Positions 1 through 5,323 of a DNA stretch of 5,323 nt are shown piece by piece (position 1 is the first letter of the stretch; each line of letters starts with the position of its first letter). This stretch comes from Chth-196 sp044376515 (lineage in GTDB: Bacteria > Verrucomicrobiota > Verrucomicrobiia > Chthoniobacterales > Chthoniobacteraceae): contig JBILKV010000267.1 of the NCBI GenBank assembly GCA_044376515.1, positions 1 through 5,323 of the forward strand, in the 5' to 3' direction. A program made the position numbers and the translations under genes. The notes beneath the pieces were generated by a model. The model saw only the letters and a program-made list of their open reading frames with translations. It was not told where the DNA came from and did no database searches.

Positions 1-855
1 AGTGGTTTTGCGCTCCTGCACCAGCTCCATCACAAGCATCGGTTCGCTCTCCAAACCGCTGGTTGGCCGGTTCAGGCCCCGGAGACTCTCCTTTTGGAGT
101 CTCCATCCGAGATCCTTCCGTTGGTGAAGCAGTCTCACGAGTGGGTCTTCAAACCCGCCTACTCGCGGTTTGCCTCCAAAACATTGATCCGTCCGGAGCC
201 GTGTGAGCTTTCGCGGCTTGAACCCTCACCGGATTTTCCATGGGTGGCGCAGCGCTTTGTGTCCGGAAAGGAACACAGCAGTTTTAGCATTCTTGTGAAC
301 GGGCTCCTCCGGGCCCATGCCTGTTATCATTCCCTCTACAAGGTGGGCAGGGGATCGGGAATTTACTTCACCCCGACCGACCCGCCTAAAATTCGCGCCG
401 CGCTCGAACATTTTGGAAAAGTGACGGGCTACACGGGCCAGGTCGGCTTTGACTTTATCGAGGACGAGAGCGGCGGGATCCACGTTCTGGAATGCAATCC
501 GCGCGCGACCAGCGGGATTCATCTCTTCGACAACCAGCCTGAGGCTCTAGTGGCGAGCCTGTTCCATGCGGTGTCTCCGTCCGTTCTGGCTCCGACTCCC
601 GAACCCCGCATGGTGGCCCTCGCTGTCCTTCTGTTCGCGGCGCCCCGGATGTTTTGGCGCGCGGAGTTCCGCCGGCATTTCACCGCGGCCCGGGACGTCA
701 TCTTGCGAAACGGCGACCACGGCCCGTTGGCGGCTCAGTTGCCGGGCCTCGCGGAAATCGGGCTGCGGGCTGTGCGCAGGCGCTGTGGTCTGCTTGCCGC
801 CTCCACCTCGGACATTGAGTGGGACGGCCAAGCCCTTCCCGTGTTCTGCACATGA
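1..855 (+). CDS. ATP-grasp domain ligase, 5'-truncated by window edge
   Basis: The frame is open from base 1 to the TGA at 853-855 (284 codons), with no stop before the first internal start-like codon (TTG at 94). The true start therefore lies left of the window. The fragment reads like the central and C-terminal parts of an ATP-grasp enzyme. A segment at fragment residues 12-29 resembles the 'nK..f...G.pvP.T' entry. K51 (WVFKP) is the likely ATP-binding lysine. A hinge-like strand follows at 80-90 (PWVAQRFVSGKE). The metal-binding block is GFDF...LECNPRATSGIHLF at about 149-176, with E164 and N166 as expected Mg-ATP ligands. The last ~100 residues are a family-specific tail. ATP-grasp enzymes activate a carboxylate as an acylphosphate for attack by an amine or other nucleophile; the block looks closest to the carbamoyl-phosphate-synthase-like branch. 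Substrate unknown. The stop overlaps the next gene's ATG (ATGA). Family call is firm, function open. Confidence 0.88.
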   Translation, partial: SGFALLHQLHHKHRFALQTAGWPVQAPETLLLESPSEILPLVKQSHEWVFKPAYSRFASKTLIRPEPCELSRLEPSPDFPWVAQRFVSGKEHSSFSILVNGLLRAHACYHSLYKVGRGSGIYFTPTDPPKIRAALEHFGKVTGYTGQVGFDFIEDESGGIHVLECNPRATSGIHLFDNQPEALVASLFHAVSPSVLAPTPEPRMVALAVLLFAAPRMFWRAEFRRHFTAARDVILRNGDHGPLAAQLPGLAEIGLRAVRRRCGLLAASTSDIEWDGQALPVFCT

Positions 856-1997
856 GACTGTTGTCCGCCTGCCAGCTTGGGAATCAGACTGAGAGTCCAT
901 CGGACACAGGGGCGCTCCGGTATGTCTCCAAGTACGAGGCGCTCGGTCAGCGTTTTGTGCGGAATGTCGCCACGCGGATGCTGCTTCTGGACACCGGCTC
1001 CCATCAGTTCCCGGTCAGCGTCAACGACGGTGGAGGGTATCGAGAGAATTGTTACGTGGTTTCGCCGGTGGCAGCCTACGGCGCCTACGCACTGGAGGAG
1101 GTGCGCCGATTGAAGCGGCCGGCGCTCGAGTGGCCGCTTGCACTGTTGCTCCGTGGGATGATTGCCTCGTTGGGTGCGGCCTGTCTGGACCGGATCGTTC
1201 ACGTCAACAATTGGTTGCTCTCAACCAACCTCTACCCGTCGACGTGGGAAGGGGAGGACCTGCAACGGATGACGGAATTCCTGAAAGACGAATTTCCGGA
1301 CCATTCCTTTGCCTTCCGCTCCCTGAACCGGAGGTGTCACTCGGTGCTGCTCGAGCGGTTGCAGTTGCTCGGCTACGCGGCGGTTCCCAGCCGACAGGTC
1401 TACATTTTTGACGGGACCGCAGGGGAACGCTCCCCCTTTTTGAGCCGCCACAACACCCGCGTGGATGCAGCCCTCTCGAGGCGGACCGGCTATCGTATCC
1501 TCAGGGGTGAAGAGCTCATGGAAAACGATTTTCAACGCCTCGAGCAGCTCTACAACAAGCTCTATCTGGAGAAGTATTCACGGCTCAACCCGCACTACAC
1601 CGCTGACTGGCTGCGGTCCGGCCAGCGGGACGGTTGGCTGGAGTTGAGGGTGCTGCAGGGCCCCTGCGGAACCTTGGACGGCGTGGTCGGCTGGTTTGCC
1701 TCGGACACCAGTCTCAGTGCTCCGATTGTGGGCTACGACACCATGCTCTCGAAGCGGGAGGGCCTCTATCGCCTGCTCACGCGGCTTTGCCTGCAGGAGG
1801 CGGCGGACCGCCGCGCGGTGTTGAACTTCAGTTCGGGCGCGTCGCATTTCAAGCGACTCCGCGGTGGCGAACCTGAAATCGAGTTTAGCATGGTCTATAC
1901 AAGGCATTTGCCGTTGCGCCGTCGGGTTGTTTGGACATTCCTCGGCCGGTTGCTTCAGACAATCGGCGTTCCGCTCATGCAGGCCCTCAAACTATGA
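852..1997 (+). CDS. GNAT/FemAB-like (Acetyltransf_6-type) putative acyltransferase
   Basis: A 381-residue protein. I chose the ATG at 852 over an in-frame GTG at 819 because it overlaps the upstream stop as ATGA, the same arrangement as the next junction. No clear Shine-Dalgarno precedes it, so reinitiation after the ligase gene is likely. The C-terminal half (about 195-355) resembles the Acetyltransf_6/FemAB branch of the GNAT fold: a strand pair near 262-285 (WLELRVL...LDGVVGWF), a helix at 303-319, then LNFSSGASHFKRLRGGEPEIEF at about 324-345, where 'G...FKR..GG.P' matches the family's closing motif. The N-terminal half (about 60-188; NNWLLSTNLYP, FAFRSLNRRC, LLGYAAVPSRQVY) may be a second, degenerate GNAT lobe. 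No signal peptide or membrane segment is evident, so it is probably cytosolic. By family it would transfer an acyl or aminoacyl group to an amine; donor and acceptor are unknown. Its placement between a ligase and an oxygenase suggests a shared pathway. Confidence 0.72.
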   Translation: MRLLSACQLGNQTESPSDTGALRYVSKYEALGQRFVRNVATRMLLLDTGSHQFPVSVNDGGGYRENCYVVSPVAAYGAYALEEVRRLKRPALEWPLALLLRGMIASLGAACLDRIVHVNNWLLSTNLYPSTWEGEDLQRMTEFLKDEFPDHSFAFRSLNRRCHSVLLERLQLLGYAAVPSRQVYIFDGTAGERSPFLSRHNTRVDAALSRRTGYRILRGEELMENDFQRLEQLYNKLYLEKYSRLNPHYTADWLRSGQRDGWLELRVLQGPCGTLDGVVGWFASDTSLSAPIVGYDTMLSKREGLYRLLTRLCLQEAADRRAVLNFSSGASHFKRLRGGEPEIEFSMVYTRHLPLRRRVVWTFLGRLLQTIGVPLMQALKL

Positions 1998-3037
1998 ATG
2001 ACCCCTCGCTCTCACGGACGGAGTGGTGGCCGGTCGCGACCACCCGCGAACTCGGCCGCACCGCGCCTCTTTCCCGTACACTCCTTGGAATTCCCATGGT
2101 GCTGTTTCGTTCGGCGGACGGAACTGCCGCCGCTCTGATGGACCGTTGTCCCCATCGGTCCGCACCCCTCAGTAAAGGCGCCACGCGAAACGGGGACATT
2201 GAGTGTCCCTATCATGGGTGGCGATTTGACCGTGCCGGAAACTGCACGCTCATGCCCGGTGGGGTGGCGCCCTGCAGGCAGGCGCTTCGAGTTACCACGT
2301 TCCACGTCTGCGAGCAAGCCGGTCTTGTCTGGGCCAGCCTTCCCGGCGCGCCGCCCCAGCAACCGCCAACATCCCCGTCCGAAGTCACGCACTCCCTGGA
2401 TGTGTTCTTTCTCAGCGACACCCTCCGCTGCACTCTGGCCGCCGCCGCCGAAAACTTTCTCGACCCGTTCCACACCCACTTCGTACATGCGGGCTGGATC
2501 CGAAACGACGCGCAGCGGCAAAAGATCCGGGTGAGAGTGCGACCGCTGCCAGACGGCGTGGAAGCCCGTTACTCCGGAGAGAAAACCCAGGCAGGCTGGA
2601 TTTCGCGTTTGTTGGAAAAAAATAGGGGAGAGAGTTTTGGACGGTTTCGACTGCCCGGCTTGGCGGAGATAGAGTACCGGGATCAGATGGGACGACTCAG
2701 CTTGCTGATCAGTGCGTGGCTGACTCCTGCTGCGCAGGGAGAGACCCAAATTTTTGCCCGCGTGGCAACGGCTGCCGGCTGGGTGCCCGCTTTGCTCAAA
2801 GAGGGCATTCTGCGCCGCGTGTTCAACGTGATCCTGAAGCAAGACAAGCAAATCCTCGAACTCACTGACGCAAACAGGAAAAGATTCGGGCTCCCATTAA
2901 AAGACGCTTCTGAGAAAGACGCTTCTGAGCAGCAGTTCCACGGGCACCTCGCCCTGCTGGGACCCTCCATTGAAAAGCTACTTTCCGGTCGGACGCTGGA
3001 TGACCTTGAAGAAAGTGATACCGACCTTTTCATTTAA
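1994..3037 (+). CDS. Rieske [2Fe-2S] non-heme iron oxygenase, VanA-like single-component alpha subunit
   Basis: A 347-residue protein starting at the ATG at 1994, which overlaps the previous stop (ATGA); an in-frame start at 1931 would intrude far into that gene. The N-terminal Rieske domain (about 11-118) carries C52-x-H54 and C71-x2-H74 (CPH...CPYHGW), the complete [2Fe-2S] ligand set. The C-terminal catalytic domain has N154-x2-D157-x2-H160-x4-H165 (NFLDPFHTHFVH), the mononuclear-iron facial-triad motif. D284 in QDKQILE is the probable third ligand, by comparison with vanillate-demethylase-type enzymes. Length fits VanA, dicamba-demethylase or pheophorbide-oxygenase-like monooxygenases rather than naphthalene-type alpha/beta dioxygenases. 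Expected chemistry is O2-dependent hydroxylation, demethylation or desaturation. It needs electrons from a reductase or ferredoxin that is not encoded in the window. No export signal. A perfect 15-bp in-frame tandem repeat lies near the C terminus. The substrate cannot be inferred. Confidence 0.92.
   Translation: MNDPSLSRTEWWPVATTRELGRTAPLSRTLLGIPMVLFRSADGTAAALMDRCPHRSAPLSKGATRNGDIECPYHGWRFDRAGNCTLMPGGVAPCRQALRVTTFHVCEQAGLVWASLPGAPPQQPPTSPSEVTHSLDVFFLSDTLRCTLAAAAENFLDPFHTHFVHAGWIRNDAQRQKIRVRVRPLPDGVEARYSGEKTQAGWISRLLEKNRGESFGRFRLPGLAEIEYRDQMGRLSLLISAWLTPAAQGETQIFARVATAAGWVPALLKEGILRRVFNVILKQDKQILELTDANRKRFGLPLKDASEKDASEQQFHGHLALLGPSIEKLLSGRTLDDLEESDTDLFI
2900..2929 (+). repeat. Perfect 15-bp tandem duplication inside the Rieske gene
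   Basis: The unit AAAGACGCTTCTGAG occurs twice back to back (2900-2914 and 2915-2929) with no mismatch. It is codon-aligned and encodes KDASE-KDASE at residues 303-312 of the oxygenase. It lies after the likely third iron ligand (D284), in a charged linker outside the recognised motifs, so it should be tolerated. Identity at every third-codon base suggests a recent slippage duplication. Confidence 0.95.
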
Positions 3038-3347
3038 AGCGTGTTTTGCACTGGCGACAAAGGCAGGTTCGCCGCCCTCGGATTGGCTGTGTTCAGGCGA
3101 CCCACCGCAGAGAACGGGTACACTTTTCTTGTGCCGGTTATTTTCGAGAATTGTCAGTCTTCAGGTTGGATTTTCGGAGTTATTCTGGAATTGCAAATAC
3201 ATTTACTTAAACGGTTTAGCGCAGAAATGAAACCCCGGCACCGAGGGTAAAACAACCTTCGTAGTCGACCGGAGTGACTTCTCCAACGAAAGTGAGGGGA
3301 ATCGTTCCCGCTGACCGCCCTAAGTGCCCATTAAGCTACCCCCCCGA
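3038..3347. other. Intergenic region between the cassette and the esterase gene
   Basis: About 310 bp with no convincing gene. The part from about 3121 to 3226 is visibly AT-richer than its surroundings and is the natural place for a promoter of the downstream gene. TTGCAA at 3191-3196 could serve as a -35 box, but no good -10 follows at 16-18 bp, so I do not call a promoter. A weak dyad (GGCGA 3053-3057 / TCGCC 3069-3073) follows the oxygenase stop but has no T-run, so no intrinsic terminator is supported. Short frames cross the gap (for example a GTG-started 69-codon frame at 3041-3250) but lack a ribosome binding site or recognisable content. Confidence 0.6.
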
Positions 3348-4946
3348 ATGAGCATCCAATTCACCCCCCTTCCGCACCTCCGCAGCATTCCGAAGTTCAC
3401 TCGTGGAAGATTCGTGTGCTGGCTCGCCTGCCTTGTGGTTTCCTGCCTTTCAGGCACGCAAGCGGCCGATCTGCGAGTCGGTTCCCCGTTTTCAGACCAC
3501 ATGGTGCTTCAGCGGGAGAAGCCCGTCGCTGTGTGGGGTTGGGCCGATGCCGGGGAAGAGGTGACAGTTTCTTTCGCGGGAAGCGCGAAGGCCGTCTCCG
3601 CGGGTGCCGACGGCAGATGGTTGGTTCATCTTGCTCCTCTCAAGGCCTCCCTCGAGCCGCGCACGCTCACAGTCGTCGGCAGGGAAGGGCGCAGCATTGC
3701 AGTTCAGGACGTGCTGGTTGGGGAGGTGTGGCTTGGCTCCGGTCAGTCGAACATGGAGATGAGCGTGGGCTCCGCCAGTGGCTTCGAGGCAGAAAAAGCC
3801 GCGGCAAATCTTCCCCTGATCCGTTACTACGGCGAATCGTCCGGCACCGCAGAGAAGCCTCAGCCCGAGGGCCGGGGGAACTGGCAGGTGTGTACGTCGG
3901 AAAGCGTGCGCCGGTTTTCCGCGACACTTTATTTCTTTGGGCGCGAACTGCACCGGACACTTGGCGTCCCCGTCGGTCTGATCAGCTCTGCGGTGGGGGC
4001 GACACAGATCGAATACTGGATTCCGGCGGAAGCCCAGTCTTCGGATGCAAAGACCAAAGCGAACTACGAATCGCTCTCACGGGGATACGCCAACTTTGAC
4101 GAGGCCCGGGTGGTGGCCAATTACAAGGCGCAGATGGCCGCGTGGCAGATCGCGGCAGACAGAGCTTCCGAAGAAAACAAGGCGTTGCCGCCCAGGCCGC
4201 TCGACATCCTTGCGATCCGCAAACGCAAGGGACCTCCGGGTGGTCTTTTCAACGGAAAAATCTACAACCTGGCTCCTTACACCCTGCGCGGCGTCCTCTG
4301 GTATCAGGGCGAGAGCAACGCGGGCAACCCCGGTGTCTACCAAACGCTGCTTACCGAACTTGTGACCAGTTGGCGCGCGTTGTGGAACGAGGAGCTTCCA
4401 TTTGCATGGGTGCAGTTGCCCGGATTCACGACGACGGGCGAGGGCTGGCCCCGAATGCGTGAGGCCATGCTGAAGACTCTCGAACTGCCTCGGACCGGCA
4501 TGGCGATCACAATCGACATCGGCGATTCCACGAACATCCACCCCACCAACAAGCAGGAGGTAGGCCGTCGGCTCTCCCTGTGGGCCCTTGGCTCGGTTTA
4601 CGGCCGTGACGTGCCCGCGACATGTGGCCCGCTGCCGGTCGGTTCGGCGATCGTCGGCAACAGCATCGCCGTCGCGTTCAAACACACCGAGGGTGGTTTA
4701 AGGTCCCGAGACGGCGCCCCGGTCTTGGGCTTCGAGGTTGCCGGGGTCGAACGGCAGTGGAAGCCCGCGAGTGCGACGATCGAAGGAAATCGTGTTTTAG
4801 TGAGCAGCCCGGAGGTCGCAGAGCCGGCGGCGGTGCGGTATGGATGGCGGGGCCTTCCGGAGTGCACCCTTTACAACGGGGCCGGCCTTCCCGCATCCCC
4901 TTTCCGGACCGACGACTGGCCCGAGCTCGGCGGCGCAAGGCAATAG
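3348..4946 (+). CDS. Secreted sialate O-acetylesterase-family SGNH hydrolase
   Basis: A 532-residue protein from the ATG at 3348; an in-frame stop at 3321-3323 limits extension to a GTG at 3324, which would only lengthen the n-region by 8 residues. Neither start has a clear ribosome binding site. Residues 1-39 look like an export signal: basic stretch to R21, hydrophobic core 22-35, likely cleavage in TQA|AD (after A39). Residues 41-120 form a beta-rich N-terminal domain with the family's 'FSDHMVLQR...VWGWA' opening. The hydrolase domain has the nucleophile block GSGQSNM (S134), a glycine/Asn-like block near 206-225 (GVPVGLISSAVGATQIEYW), YQGESN at 319-324, and the catalytic-His block NIHPTNKQEVGRRL (H398). 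A beta-rich C-terminal domain follows (about 425-525). Family members remove O-acetyl groups from sialic acids or plant and algal polysaccharides; here the substrate is unknown. It appears to be a separate transcription unit from the upstream cassette. Confidence 0.93.
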   Translation: MSIQFTPLPHLRSIPKFTRGRFVCWLACLVVSCLSGTQAADLRVGSPFSDHMVLQREKPVAVWGWADAGEEVTVSFAGSAKAVSAGADGRWLVHLAPLKASLEPRTLTVVGREGRSIAVQDVLVGEVWLGSGQSNMEMSVGSASGFEAEKAAANLPLIRYYGESSGTAEKPQPEGRGNWQVCTSESVRRFSATLYFFGRELHRTLGVPVGLISSAVGATQIEYWIPAEAQSSDAKTKANYESLSRGYANFDEARVVANYKAQMAAWQIAADRASEENKALPPRPLDILAIRKRKGPPGGLFNGKIYNLAPYTLRGVLWYQGESNAGNPGVYQTLLTELVTSWRALWNEELPFAWVQLPGFTTTGEGWPRMREAMLKTLELPRTGMAITIDIGDSTNIHPTNKQEVGRRLSLWALGSVYGRDVPATCGPLPVGSAIVGNSIAVAFKHTEGGLRSRDGAPVLGFEVAGVERQWKPASATIEGNRVLVSSPEVAEPAAVRYGWRGLPECTLYNGAGLPASPFRTDDWPELGGARQ

Positions 4947-4957
4947 CAAGACGCTGG

Positions 4958-4999
4958 CCGAGAAAGGGCGCAAAACCGCGGTTCGCTCAGTGCTTTCTC
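4958..4999. other. Nested dyad, possible 3'-end stem-loop of the esterase transcript
   Basis: GAGAAAG (4960-4966) pairs with CTTTCTC (4993-4999). The loop contains a perfect 10-base palindrome AACCGCGGTT (4974-4983), flanked by GCG/CGC. The structure starts 12 bases after the esterase stop. No T-tract follows, so it is not a classical intrinsic terminator. It could be a 3'-end stabilising hairpin or chance. Confidence 0.3.
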
Positions 5000-5012
5000 C
5001 GAGAGGTGAAAA

Positions 5013-5032
5013 GACGCTGCTTCGCAGCGGTC
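5013..5032. other. Short GC-rich hairpin
   Basis: CGCTGC (5015-5020) and GCAGCG (5024-5029) form a perfect 6-bp stem around TTC. Alternatively GAC/GTC at the base extends it to 8 bp with one bulged G. No T-run follows. It sits inside the second of the two ~60-bp units. Confidence 0.4.
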
Positions 5033-5065
5033 GACAGATAACGCGCTGCGAGGGCCGAGGTGAAA

Positions 5066-5323
5066 ATGGTCGGATTCCGCCACTTTAATTCTTGCGGAAA
5101 GACGAAGGGCGGCGACTGGTTTTTTGCGCCTGCCGTTGTCTCGTTACTGTCTGGATTGGTTTGCCTTCTACTTCGCTCGCTCTCCTCGGCAACCCTCCCC
5201 CTCCTTCACTACCGTCTAGGAATGGTGCAACCCATTCACACGACTCTGGATTGGAGTGGCAGCCCGCTACCTTCGACATTCCAAATGTTCCACGGTTTCG
5301 ACCACCGGCCCACGTATGCGGTA
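5066..5323 (+). CDS. Possible start of an unidentified gene, cut by the right edge
   Basis: From the ATG at 5066 a frame stays open for 86 codons to the window end; the nearest upstream in-frame stop is TAA at 5039-5041. GAGG at 5057-5060 is about 5 bases from the ATG, the best Shine-Dalgarno match in the window. Residues 18-36 are hydrophobic (WFFAPAVVSLLSGLVCLLL) after a short basic stretch, as in a signal anchor or export signal. Against it: codon use is mixed, no family is recognised, the other two plus frames are also open near the right edge, and inverted repeats lie inside the frame. An alternative start is the ATG at 5222, which directly abuts AGGA. Confidence 0.22.
   Translation, partial: MVGFRHFNSCGKTKGGDWFFAPAVVSLLSGLVCLLLRSLSSATLPLLHYRLGMVQPIHTTLDWSGSPLPSTFQMFHGFDHRPTYAV
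5075..5099. repeat. Inverted repeat TTCCGC / GCGGAA
   Basis: A perfect 6-bp inverted repeat (5075-5080 and 5094-5099) encloses a 13-base AT-rich loop. No T-run follows. It could be a small hairpin or a dyad operator-like site; no regulator is identified. Confidence 0.3.
5158..5194. repeat. Inverted repeat GGTTTGCC / GGCAACC
   Basis: GGTTTGCC (5158-5165) and GGCAACC (5188-5194) are complementary apart from one extra T. They enclose a 22-base pyrimidine-rich loop containing CTTCGCTCGCTCTCC. The layout recalls extragenic palindromic repeats in high-GC bacteria, but only one copy is visible, so the class cannot be assigned. Confidence 0.3.

Larger units (their letters stand above)
4948..5066. 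repeat. Two imperfect ~60-bp tandem units downstream of the esterase gene
   Basis: Two consecutive units each begin with AAGACGCTG (4948-4956 and 5011-5019). They end with the same 10 bases, GAGGTGAAAA (5003-5012 and 5057-5066), each copy preceded by similar CCGAG/CCGA bases. The interiors differ in sequence, but each contains a dyad. The second GAGGTG also sits correctly to act as a ribosome binding site for the ATG at 5066. The matching ends could still be coincidence. Confidence 0.4.

Noticed and set aside
2438..2450. GCC triplet run in the oxygenase gene
   Set aside because: It encodes a short Ala run just before the iron-binding motif. It is too short and composition-driven to call a microsatellite.
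2012..2851. Long minus-strand open frame opposite the Rieske oxygenase gene
   Set aside because: It lies wholly opposite a gene with complete metal-ligand motifs. Its translation is rich in Arg, Gly and Ser with no family pattern, typical of antisense shadows in high-GC DNA.
3053..3073. Weak dyad after the oxygenase stop as an intrinsic terminator
   Set aside because: The stem is only 5 bp with a long loop, and no T-tract follows.
3041..3250. Small GTG-started plus-strand frame in the gap after the oxygenase gene
   Set aside because: No Shine-Dalgarno, no recognisable motif, and it overlaps a second short frame (2970-3230). Chance openness is the simpler reading.
4077..4685. Minus-strand open frame of about 200 codons opposite the esterase gene
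   Set aside because: It is antisense to conserved hydrolase blocks, with no recognisable domain and no ribosome binding site.
5150..5254. 10-bp direct repeat TCTGGATTGG at 5150-5159 and 5245-5254
   Set aside because: A single pair of short matches with unrelated flanks; insufficient to call an element.
5085..5279. 64-codon minus-strand frame near the right edge
   Set aside because: Low-complexity Gly/Arg/Ser-rich translation without a family pattern, crossing an inverted repeat. Not supported as a gene.
5285..5323. TTTCGACC-type sequence resembling a tRNA T-arm
   Set aside because: Only a 4-bp stem (CGGT/ACCG) forms around the loop, and no matching acceptor, D or anticodon arms are found in the preceding 70 bases.

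Overview
The window is GC-rich bacterial DNA with dense plus-strand coding. It shows no mobile-element genes, no CRISPR array and no recognisable rRNA or tRNA. Large secreted sialate O-acetylesterase-type SGNH hydrolases, weak or absent Shine-Dalgarno sites and high GC would fit a Verrucomicrobiota (Opitutales-like) or Planctomycetota genome. This is inference from style only, and no taxonomic marker gene is present.

Left half (1-3037): three tightly packed plus-strand genes form one translationally coupled unit. The first is the 3' part of an ATP-grasp ligase, cut by the left edge. The second is a GNAT/FemAB-like (Acetyltransf_6-type) putative acyl- or aminoacyltransferase. The third is a Rieske [2Fe-2S] mononuclear-iron oxygenase with all visible metal-ligand motifs. 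Both junctions are 4-bp ATGA overlaps with no good independent ribosome binding site, so the three products are probably made together. An ATP-dependent ligase, an acyltransferase and an oxygenase make a plausible small-molecule tailoring or biosynthesis cassette. The substrate cannot be read from the sequence, and upstream members lie outside the window.

Middle (3038-3347): a gap of about 310 bp, with an AT-richer stretch at roughly 3121-3226, separates the cassette from the next gene. No clear terminator or promoter is seen.

Right half: 3348-4946 encodes an exported sialate O-acetylesterase-family hydrolase (GQSNM, YQGESN and IHP blocks). It probably deacetylates carbohydrates outside the cytoplasm and appears functionally separate from the cassette.

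Right edge (4947-5323): this stretch is rich in dyads. It holds two imperfect units of about 60 bp that share the same first 9 bases and nearly the same last bases, followed by two further inverted repeats. A plus-strand frame with a good ribosome binding site opens at 5066 and runs off the window. It may be the start of another gene, or the whole stretch may be structured intergenic DNA.
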